Source: an uncultured Bacilli bacterium (GTDB taxonomy: Bacteria > Bacillota_I > Bacilli_A > RF39 > UBA660). From it: a DNA stretch of 64,000 bases. Every line of letters begins with the position of its first letter. Position 1 is the first letter of the stretch. The DNA is taken from positions 1 to 64,000 of the forward strand of contig CAJTLN010000005.1 in the NCBI GenBank assembly GCA_910577505.1, in the 5' to 3' direction. The notes beneath the pieces are model-generated. The model searched no databases, had not been told where the DNA came from, and saw only the letters and a list, made by a program, of their open reading frames with translations. This document shows, piece by piece, positions 35,393 to 42,310 of the stretch. The translations under genes and the position numbers were made by a program.

Positions 35393-36879
35393 TTAAGATA
35401 CTTTTAGATACTAATATAGTAGTTTATAGAGAAAGTGATAATGTATTTAAGGAAAATATAGGGTATTTATATAATATTATTGATAATAATCCTGACATGG
35501 TAAAATTTATTCATCCTGTCATAAAAACAGAATTATTACAGAATATGTATAACCAAAAGCGAAAACAATTGTTGGAACGTTTGAAATCTTATAATCTTAT
35601 GGATAAGAGAACCAAATTGCATCCTTCTTTGATTAATATTACAAAAAGTATTAATAAAGATGAAAATGATGCTATTGACGATATTATTTTAAATGAAATT
35701 TATTGTGGTAATGCGGATATTTTGATTACTGAAGATAAAAAAATAAAGCAAAAGTCTTTGTCTTTAAATATTGCAAACAAGGTTCAGACTATAGAGGAAT
35801 TTATTTATAAAAATAGATTAATAAAAAAGGTAAACCATAATATTTTAGATATTTTTAAAGTAAAAATGAAGGATTTAGATATTGAAGATAGTTTTTTTGA
35901 TGATTTGAAAATAAATTATAGTGGTTTTGAAAGCTGGTTTCGTAGAAAAGGAGAAGAAGAAGCATATTGTTATAAAGAAAATGGCAAATTATTAGCTTTG
36001 CTGTTTCTAAAAAACGAGGAAGTCGGAGATGATGATTATTCTGATATAAAGCCTCGTTTAAGAATGAACAGAAAGTTAAAAATTTCTACATTTAAAGTTG
36101 ATGTTAAAGGGAAAAAAATTGGAGAAAGATTTATGAAAATTATCTTTGACCAGGCGAGATATTCTTTTGCAAAAGAAGTTTATGTAACTATTTTTGCAAA
36201 TGATGATAATAAAAGGAATTTGATTGCTTATTTAGAAAAGTTTGGCTTTAAATATTGGGGTATAAAAGGAGAAAAGGAACTAGTATATGTAAGACTAATG
36301 AAAAAAGAAATGGATATTAGTAGCCCTTTAAGAAGTTATCCCTATATTAATAGTCAAAATGATACTTATGTATTAGCTATTAACCCACGATATCATACTT
36401 ATCTTTTGCCAGACTCTAAGTTGAAAAGAGAAGTATATAAAAATCAAAATGTTTCTGTGGAATATGCTATAAATAAGTATTATATTTCGCATGCTGGCTT
36501 TTTGGAAAAACCTAAGATTGGGGATAATATTGTATTTTATCGTACAAAGCAAGGTAATATACCTGCAAAATATTCTAGCGTCATTACAACAATAGGAATT
36601 GTAACTAATATTATAATTCCTACTAATGCGGAAGAGCTATGTAAAGTTGTAAAAAATAAAAGTGTGTTCACTGAACAAGAATTAAAAAACTCATATAAAA
36701 GCTCTACTTATATTATAGAATTTGCATATATAACGACTCTTGAAACTAAACTAACTTATGAAGTTTGTGAAAAAAATGGAATCTTGAATGATTTTCCTAG
36801 GGGAGTAAATAAAATAACTAGTGACCAATTTAAAAAGATTATAGAGTTAGGAGAGGTTGACACTTCTTTAATAATTTAA
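35389..36879 (+). CDS. PIN-GNAT-PUA/EVE-like three-domain protein
   Basis: 496-residue fusion. Residues 1-140 are a PIN nuclease domain: LLDTNIVVYRE (Asp7), HPVIKTELL (Glu48), DAIDDIILNE and ADILITEDKKI (acidic residues about 97-116), so the metal-binding set is complete. Residues about 150-305 are a GNAT-like domain with VKGKKIGERFMK and YLEKFGFKYW. Residues about 325-496 look like a PUA/ASCH/EVE-type RNA-binding barrel (GDNIVFYRTK...TTIGIVTNI). Expected role: toxin-like RNase guided by an RNA-reading domain (inference). Overlaps the P-loop gene and precedes an ASCH gene. Confidence 0.78.
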   Translation: MIKILLDTNIVVYRESDNVFKENIGYLYNIIDNNPDMVKFIHPVIKTELLQNMYNQKRKQLLERLKSYNLMDKRTKLHPSLINITKSINKDENDAIDDIILNEIYCGNADILITEDKKIKQKSLSLNIANKVQTIEEFIYKNRLIKKVNHNILDIFKVKMKDLDIEDSFFDDLKINYSGFESWFRRKGEEEAYCYKENGKLLALLFLKNEEVGDDDYSDIKPRLRMNRKLKISTFKVDVKGKKIGERFMKIIFDQARYSFAKEVYVTIFANDDNKRNLIAYLEKFGFKYWGIKGEKELVYVRLMKKEMDISSPLRSYPYINSQNDTYVLAINPRYHTYLLPDSKLKREVYKNQNVSVEYAINKYYISHAGFLEKPKIGDNIVFYRTKQGNIPAKYSSVITTIGIVTNIIIPTNAEELCKVVKNKSVFTEQELKNSYKSSTYIIEFAYITTLETKLTYEVCEKNGILNDFPRGVNKITSDQFKKIIELGEVDTSLII

Positions 36880-36935
36880 ATTAAATTTAATATTTCTTTG
36901 TGATATCATTAAATATAGAGTATGGAGAATGAAAA

Positions 36936-37310
36936 ATGTGTAAAATTTTGATGTCTATAAATCCTGAATATGTTGAAGAAATTTTAGCTGGAAGAAAAAA
37001 ATTTGAATATCGCAAAACGAAGGCGAGAAAAAAAGAAGTTGATAGAATTGTTATCTATTCTACTTTTCCTGTTATGAAAGTTGTAGCTGAAATAGAAGTT
37101 AAAGGAGTTTTAGAAGATAAACCTGAACAGCTTTGGGAAAAGACACATATGTATTCGGGAATTTCTAAAGATAAGTATGATAAATATTTCGAAAATAAAA
37201 AACTCGCATATGCTTATGAATTGGGAAGGTTAATAGTTTATAAAAAACCAAAAAAATTAGAAGATATTGGTATAAATTATGCTCCTCAATCTTATTCATA
37301 TTTAGATTAA
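36936..37310 (+). CDS. ASCH-domain protein
   Basis: 124-residue stand-alone ASCH (PUA-like) protein. ILMSINPEYVEEILAGRKKFEYRK has the GxKxxExR motif of the family (as GRKKFEYRK), and LWEKTHMYSGISKDKYDKYF is the conserved middle. ASCH domains bind RNA or modified nucleotides; some are RNases. It begins 57 bases after the PIN fusion on the same strand, with GGAGAATG upstream, so it may be the partner or antitoxin (inference). Confidence 0.8.
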   Translation: MCKILMSINPEYVEEILAGRKKFEYRKTKARKKEVDRIVIYSTFPVMKVVAEIEVKGVLEDKPEQLWEKTHMYSGISKDKYDKYFENKKLAYAYELGRLIVYKKPKKLEDIGINYAPQSYSYLD

Positions 37311-37345
37311 TTGTAAAATAAAATTATCTTTTGAAATTAAATTAT

Positions 37346-37396
37346 TAAAAGTATTTAAGAGGGGAGATTATAAACTTCTCTTTTTCTTTAGAAAAC
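37346..37396 (+). repeat. Hairpin element, copy A (terminator-like)
   Basis: AAGAGGGG (37358-37365) pairs with CTTCTCTT (with two G-T pairs), then T's and TCTTTAGA. A related element, copy B, lies at 40724-40790, at the right end of the island. The two share AAAAGTAT, an AAGAG...CTCTT stem and TCTTTAGA in the same order. Confidence 0.6.
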
Positions 37397-37444
37397 ACAG
37401 AATTTAGTAAATTATGTTGTTTAACGTCTTCACATATATTAACT

Positions 37445-37460
37445 TGTATATTAATATACA
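37445..37460. promoter_or_regulatory. 16-base perfect palindrome, possible XRE operator
   Basis: TGTATATTAATATACA, 62 bases upstream of the XRE-ImmA gene. Perfect two-fold symmetry makes it a likely binding site for this regulator (inference). Confidence 0.5.
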
Positions 37461-37522
37461 TTTAAAAGAACTTAACGACTCTTAAATGCATTAATACTTC
37501 GATTCAAAAGGAGTGATATATT

Positions 37523-38548
37523 ATGATGAATAAATTTGGTAAACAATTAGAAGAATTTCTTAAGTTTAAAAATATAAGTAATAAAGAATTTGCAGAGAGA
37601 ATTAATACTACTCCTAAGAATCTTATAGATATAATAAAAGGAGATATAGAGTTATCTCAAAATATGATATATAACATATCATTTGTAACAGATATACCTG
37701 TTTCTTATATAGAAAATGTAGAACGTAATTTTAAAATGGATAAAGTAATAAATGAATATCTTGATAAAAATAAATTAACAATAAAAGAATATATTAATAA
37801 GTTTAATTATAAAGAGTTTAGTAAAGAATATGAAGTGCAATTTACAGATGAAAGAGATGAATATTATATAGCTAAAGATATATTAAGATATTTAAGAATA
37901 ACTAATCCTGATTCTTTATATAAAGAAGATAATTCTATTTTTTATAAGAGTAAAAATGATAAGCCAGAGTTATTATCTTTATGGTTAGAAAGATGTTATA
38001 GAGTAGTATCTAATCAAGAAGTTAAGGAATATAAAAAAGAAAATATAGATGTACTAGTTGATTATATAAGAGAATGTGCAAGAAATAATATTTTTAATGA
38101 GAAAGAGTTAATTAGTAAGTTTAACGATAATGGTATTTTCTTAGCTATAGAGAATGATTTAAAAGGAACTAAGATAAGAGGGGCATTTAAGATATTAAAT
38201 GATAAGCCAGCTATTTATATTACTAAGAAGCATAAAAGATATGCAGATATTTATTTTGCATTATTACATGAATTAGCTCATTGTAAAAGTGATTTTAATA
38301 GAGCTAAGAAAGGTAGTATTATTTCTACTGAAGAGGACTCTACTGAAGATTATGAAATTAAAGCAGATAATACTGCTTATAATTGGATGATAAATGATAA
38401 GGAATATAGTAAACTAAAATATTGTTATAATGCTATTGATGAGTTAGATGTAATTAAATGTTTTTATGTATATAGATTAGCTAAAGATGGAGTTATTAGT
38501 TATAAGTCAAAAGTTTATCAGGAAAATAATAAGTTGATAGAAGAGTAA
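37523..38548 (+). CDS. XRE regulator with ImmA/IrrE metallopeptidase domain
   Basis: 341-residue protein. The N-terminus (about 8-65) is an XRE-type helix-turn-helix (SNKEFAERINTTPKNLIDIIKG), and the C-terminal part is an M78 peptidase with LHELAHCKSDF (HELAH 249-253) and EIKADNTAYNWM for the third zinc ligand. The layout is as in HigA-ImmA at 18278, but there is no toxin gene upstream in the 210 bases before it. AAGGAGTG precedes the ATG pair. The Fic gene follows after a terminator, so it may regulate that gene in trans (inference). Confidence 0.85.
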   Translation: MMNKFGKQLEEFLKFKNISNKEFAERINTTPKNLIDIIKGDIELSQNMIYNISFVTDIPVSYIENVERNFKMDKVINEYLDKNKLTIKEYINKFNYKEFSKEYEVQFTDERDEYYIAKDILRYLRITNPDSLYKEDNSIFYKSKNDKPELLSLWLERCYRVVSNQEVKEYKKENIDVLVDYIRECARNNIFNEKELISKFNDNGIFLAIENDLKGTKIRGAFKILNDKPAIYITKKHKRYADIYFALLHELAHCKSDFNRAKKGSIISTEEDSTEDYEIKADNTAYNWMINDKEYSKLKYCYNAIDELDVIKCFYVYRLAKDGVISYKSKVYQENNKLIEE

Positions 38549-38553
38549 ATTAT

Positions 38554-38595
38554 AAAAAGTGACTAATATGTTATTAATATTGGTCCTTTTTATTT
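38554..38595 (+). terminator. Terminator between the XRE-ImmA and Fic genes
   Basis: AAAAAGTGACTAATAT (38554-38569) pairs with ATATTGGTCCTTTTT with one bulge and one G-T pair. Confidence 0.7.
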
Positions 38596-38606
38596 TGTTG
38601 AATCAT

Positions 38607-38615
38607 TGTTATAAT
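38607..38615 (+). promoter_or_regulatory. Extended -10 promoter of Fic copy 2
   Basis: TGTTATAAT, 25 bases before the start codon, followed by AGGAGG. Confidence 0.6.
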
Positions 38616-38639
38616 AAGCAATATTAGGAGGTATTAATT

Positions 38640-39476
38640 ATGAGTGAAAAAGATTTAGATTCAAGTAATGTAGAATATGAAGAAATAAATGAATCTAGTA
38701 GTTATATGAAACAACTTGGTTGGGACATGGCTATAGGATTACAAGAAGTAGATAATTTAAAACCTTCTAAATATCTTGAAGATTTATTAGCATCTAATGT
38801 TACTGGTGAAATAACTATTGAAGAAGTTGAAAATAGTTTAAGAAAATATTATGTTGAAAAAGAAAATAGTAAAGAATTAAATGTAAGTGAATTAGAATGT
38901 GATTTTGTTTCTACTAGAATAGTAGAGTTATTGAGTATATATAATTTTGAATTATCTGTTGATTATTTGAAGTATATTCATGAATATTTATTTCAAGACG
39001 TTTATGAATTTGCTGGTGAGTTTAGAAAAGTGGATTTTTCTAAACAAGAGAAAATATTAAATAATGATTCTGTTGCATATGGTGATTATAGAAGTTTAGA
39101 AGAATCATTAGAATATGATATAACTTTAGAAAAAAATAAGGATTATAAAATCATGTCTATTGTAGAAGTAATTAATAGTATAACAGATTTTACATCTAAT
39201 ATATGGCAGGTGCATCCTTTTAGAGAAGGCAATACTAGAACTACTGCTTTATTTATAGAAAAGTATTTAGTATCTTTAGGGTATAGTGTTGATAATTCTT
39301 TATTTAAAGATAAATCAGTTTATTTTAGGAATGCGTTAGTTAGAAGTAACTATTTTAATAATTATTTGAATATTAAAGAAGATAAAAGTTATTTGATAAA
39401 GTTTTATGAAAATTTATTATTAGGAAAGAATAATAATTTGCATTCTAGAGATTTGATAGTGGAAAAATTATTTTAA
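38640..39476 (+). CDS. Fic-family protein (copy 2)
   Basis: 278-residue Fic protein, paralogue of the one at 25542-26384. HPFREGNTRT (His192) is complete and the flanking WQVHPF...TALFIEKYL, together with the last 110 residues, is almost unchanged between the two, while residues 10-85 differ more. It has its own promoter, AGGAGG site and terminator. Its upstream neighbour is the XRE-ImmA regulator, whereas copy 1 follows rnlAB. Both are in the same direction. Confidence 0.88.
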   Translation: MSEKDLDSSNVEYEEINESSSYMKQLGWDMAIGLQEVDNLKPSKYLEDLLASNVTGEITIEEVENSLRKYYVEKENSKELNVSELECDFVSTRIVELLSIYNFELSVDYLKYIHEYLFQDVYEFAGEFRKVDFSKQEKILNNDSVAYGDYRSLEESLEYDITLEKNKDYKIMSIVEVINSITDFTSNIWQVHPFREGNTRTTALFIEKYLVSLGYSVDNSLFKDKSVYFRNALVRSNYFNNYLNIKEDKSYLIKFYENLLLGKNNNLHSRDLIVEKLF

Positions 39477-39486
39477 TCAAAAATGG

Positions 39487-39509
39487 CAACGTTTATGTAC
39501 GTTGTTTTT
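39487..39509 (+). terminator. Terminator after Fic copy 2
   Basis: CAACGT (39487-39492) / ACGTTG (39499-39504) followed by T's. Confidence 0.65.
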
Positions 39510-39573
39510 ATATTGATAAAATTGTTGATTTGTAAACAAATGTTTTGTATTATATGTAGCAAGGAGTGTAATA

Positions 39574-39906
39574 ATGAGTAGATATAAATTTAATTTAGCA
39601 AATTATATAAAAAAATACGAAAACATTTCAAGAGAAGAGTTTTTTAGAAGAATAAACTTTGTTATAGATTCGTTAAAGAAATACAGTGGTGTAGTTGATA
39701 ATATAAAATTAGCTATCTTCTGTTTTAATAAGATGTTGATTTCTTATAGAACTGGTAAAAAACTTGATTTAACTAAAGAGCAGTTACATATTACAATAAA
39801 TGTATTGGAGAAAATTTATGTGGACGAATCATTAAGTGAAGAAGAAAAATCACATCATCATTATATGGCACAATTATGTAGGGATATGTTAGATAGTTTT
39901 AAATGA
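39574..39906 (+). CDS. Unknown helical protein
   Basis: 110-residue protein that I do not recognise. It is predicted all-helical, basic in the first half and with a HHHY cluster near the end (EEEKSHHHYMAQ). AAGGAGTG precedes the ATG. It ends with TGA, six bases before the GTG of the alternative start of the next gene, so the two probably form one unit. No membrane segment. Confidence 0.6.
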   Translation: MSRYKFNLANYIKKYENISREEFFRRINFVIDSLKKYSGVVDNIKLAIFCFNKMLISYRTGKKLDLTKEQLHITINVLEKIYVDESLSEEEKSHHHYMAQLCRDMLDSFK

Positions 39907-39921
39907 TGGAGAGTGATTAGT

Positions 39922-40635
39922 ATGAATAATATTCTTGAATTTATAAATAATAATGCAATAGTTGCGTCATTAATAACTTTGATAATAACTACATTTATTC
40001 AAGTTATTTTTAGAAAAAGTGACCGAAAGTATACTGAAAAAATTGATAAAGCAAAAGAAAAAAAGAAAGAATTTGAAAATAAAGCTGAGTTATTGATAGA
40101 TAATAATACGGAAGATGATGGTACGATACCACGTATAAATCTTTTTATGACAGACTTTACCACTAAAATTTCTGGAGAAAAAAGTGTTGATTTTTATTAT
40201 TCAAAAGATGTATTAAATAAGAAAAAGTATAAACATTTAAAATTTTATATGAAAAATATAGGTAATGCTGATATTAATCAATTAGATATATGTGTTACAT
40301 CTCAGAAAAATATGATGCTTTGTAATGTTGAAAGTGTAGAAATGTTTGTAAATAATAAATTCGTTAATTATAGTTATTGTTATGATAAAAAAATTCTTAA
40401 AGGAAAAACTATAATGATTGATATTGCGTATTTGGAGGAAAGCAGAATATTTGGATTACTTAGTTGTGAATTGGTTTTATTATTTAAAGATTCTTATAAT
40501 AACTTATATGAACAACCATTTTTTGTACATCAGAAGAATTTGTACGAGCCAAGTAAAATAACTTATAAGGACTATAAAAATCATATAACTACAGATTTAG
40601 CGTTAGACTGTTTTGAACATCCTTGGATGTGGTAA
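39922..40635 (+). CDS. Unknown membrane-anchored protein
   Basis: 237-residue protein with one N-terminal membrane helix (about 10-30, IVASLITLIITTFIQVIF), a basic coiled linker (about 32-60) and a cytoplasmic beta-rich domain of about 170 residues (LKFYMKNIGNADINQLDICV, IDIAYLEES). The architecture is a small anchored sensor-like protein, but no family is recognised. Start taken at ATG 39922 after GGAGAGTG; GTG 39913 is also in frame. It follows the 110-residue gene by 15 bases and could be an uncharacterised island gene pair. Confidence 0.6.
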   Translation: MNNILEFINNNAIVASLITLIITTFIQVIFRKSDRKYTEKIDKAKEKKKEFENKAELLIDNNTEDDGTIPRINLFMTDFTTKISGEKSVDFYYSKDVLNKKKYKHLKFYMKNIGNADINQLDICVTSQKNMMLCNVESVEMFVNNKFVNYSYCYDKKILKGKTIMIDIAYLEESRIFGLLSCELVLLFKDSYNNLYEQPFFVHQKNLYEPSKITYKDYKNHITTDLALDCFEHPWMW

Positions 40636-40723
40636 TTAAAAATAATTGTTAAAATTTTTATTAGAAAATATTATAAATTTTTTGATTTATTCATAAGGCA
40701 AAAAATTAACTTTTGAAACTACA

Positions 40724-40790
40724 GGTTCAAAAGTATGAAAGAGGAGGTTAAAAGCTCCTCTTTATCTTTAGAGACCTAAGGCTCTAAAGA
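40724..40790 (+). repeat. Hairpin element, copy B (tandem hairpins)
   Basis: AAAGAGGAG (40738-40746) / CTCCTCTTT (40755-40763) is followed by a second perfect hairpin TCTTTAGAG (40765-40773) / CTCTAAAGA (40782-40790). Related to copy A at 37346-37396. It likely terminates the preceding unit and marks the right end of the island. Confidence 0.6.
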
Positions 40791-40810
40791 ATATATAAAG
40801 ATAGATAAAA

Positions 40811-40839
40811 TTGTCTTAATATAAACTCTTTGTTATAAT
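40811..40839 (+). promoter_or_regulatory. Promoter for the MTA/SAH nucleosidase gene
   Basis: TTGTCT (40811-40816), 17-base spacer and TATAAT (40834-40839) with TG extension. Confidence 0.65.
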
Positions 40840-40858
40840 ACTTAAGCAGGTGAATTAT

Positions 40859-41566
40859 ATGAAAAAAGTAGGAATTATATTTGCTATGGAAGAAGAACTT
40901 AATGCATTAAAGAATTATCTTACTATAACAAAAGAATATAATATATTTGAATTAAAATTCTATGAATGTAATATAAATAATACATTAGATGTAGTATTAG
41001 TACAATGTGGTGTAGGTAAAGTAAATGCTGCTCGTACTACACAAATATTAATAGATAATATGAAAGTAGATTATGTATTTAATATAGGTGTAGCTGGTGG
41101 TATAAGTAATAAACTACTTGTCGGAGATATAGTACTAGGAGAAAAACTAGTCCAACATGATTTTGATATAACAGCATTTAATCATGAAAAAGGATATATA
41201 CCTAGTGTAGGAGTATATATAGATACTGATTTATATTTATTAAATATTGCTAATGAAGTATTAAGTAGTATGAATGAAGTTAATTATCATAGAGGTATTA
41301 TTGCATCTGGTGATATATTTTGTACAGAGACTAAGATGAGTGAAAAGATAAATAATAAGTTTAATGCATTATGTGTAGAGATGGAAGGGGCAAGTATTGC
41401 TCAAGTATGTTTTTTAAGTCATGTACCATTTTTAATTATTAGAAGTATTTCAGATGTTCCTAATAACAATAATGTTATTACTTATGATGAATTTTTATCT
41501 AGTAGTTGTGAAGTAGTAGCAAGTGCTATGAATGGTATTTTAGAGAGATTAAGTATGGAAGCTTAA
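40859..41566 (+). CDS. mtnN: 5'-methylthioadenosine/S-adenosylhomocysteine nucleosidase
   Basis: 235-residue enzyme that splits MTA and SAH to adenine and a thio-ribose, recycling methionine and feeding LuxS. GIIFAMEEELNAL carries the catalytic glutamate, VQCGVGKVNAARTTQ and VFNIGVAGGIS are the nucleoside pocket, CVEMEGASIAQVC is the MEG ribose-binding motif, and RSISD has the catalytic Asp. Start at ATG 40859 follows CAGGTG; GTG 40850 is possible. This is the first clear core gene right of the island. Confidence 0.93.
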   Translation: MKKVGIIFAMEEELNALKNYLTITKEYNIFELKFYECNINNTLDVVLVQCGVGKVNAARTTQILIDNMKVDYVFNIGVAGGISNKLLVGDIVLGEKLVQHDFDITAFNHEKGYIPSVGVYIDTDLYLLNIANEVLSSMNEVNYHRGIIASGDIFCTETKMSEKINNKFNALCVEMEGASIAQVCFLSHVPFLIIRSISDVPNNNNVITYDEFLSSSCEVVASAMNGILERLSMEA

Positions 41567-41636
41567 TCTTTTTTAGTAAAATTTATGTAGACATGATAAT
41601 AGTTAATAAATAAAAAATATTTATTAAAAGTTGGTA

Positions 41637-41645
41637 TGTTATAAT
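41637..41645 (+). promoter_or_regulatory. Extended -10 promoter TGTTATAAT
   Basis: Twenty bases before the start of the frameshifted membrane gene. Confidence 0.55.
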
Positions 41646-41664
41646 TTTTATAGTAGGTGATTTT

Positions 41665-42184
41665 ATGATAAAAAATTTAAAAAAAGATAATTTAATGTTA
41701 GGTTTATTATTAGCAGTAATACCATGTATTATGTTTATTTTAGGTAGTAAACTTTATAATAGGTGATAATAGTCAAGCAATTGGTTTTGTTGGTGCTAGT
41801 ATAATAATAGCTATTATAGGAGTTATTATTTATTGTTTTTCAAATAGTAATAGTCTTATTAAAATGTTAGAACAAGATATCCATATAATGTTACATATAG
41901 ATGGAATTGAGAAGAGTGAAGAATTTTTGACTATAGATGCAAGTTGTGAAAAAGACAATGAAAAGTATAATTTTTCTGCTACTTATATAACTCCAACAGA
42001 TGAAATTGCTAATGATATTATAAAAAAAGTTAATGAATTAGGTATTAATGAAGTTAAGGCATGGATTGATTTTAAACATATAAATAAGTTTTTAATAGAT
42101 ATTGATGGTTTGATTAATAAACTTGGTTTAAATGGAACTTTAGAATTGAGTGTATATGGAGCCAAGAAGGTGAATAATAAGTAA
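41665..42184 (+). pseudogene. Small membrane protein gene broken by a frameshift
   Basis: ATG 41665 after TAGGTG opens a frame with a membrane helix (MLGLLLAVIPCIMFILGSK) that stops at TGA 41764-41766. The next frame, open from 41744, continues with a second membrane helix (ASIIIAIIGVIIYCF) and a 110-residue soluble domain ending at 42184. Joining them near 41744-41763 by skipping one base gives a two-helix membrane protein of about 173 residues. An extra base there, or an artefact, explains it. No family recognised. The soluble part alone would begin at ATG 41864 without a good ribosome site. Confidence 0.7.
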
Positions 42185-42211
42185 TATTAGTTTTTCTAAT
42201 ATTATTTTTTT
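42183..42211 (+). terminator. Intrinsic terminator
   Basis: AATATTAG (42183-42190) / CTAATATT (42196-42203) then T-run; it includes the TAA stop codon's last two bases. Confidence 0.75.
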
Positions 42212-42310
42212 ATAGTACTATAAAAAACATATATATTATTTTGCAATCTAATTATGTTATAATTTATTTGAGAATATATTAGGGTTATTAATATAAGGGA
42301 AGTAGTTTAT

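Noticed and set aside
22500..40800. Island as a prophage or integrative element
   Set aside because: No integrase, transposase, relaxase, capsid or terminase genes and no tRNA as attachment site were found.
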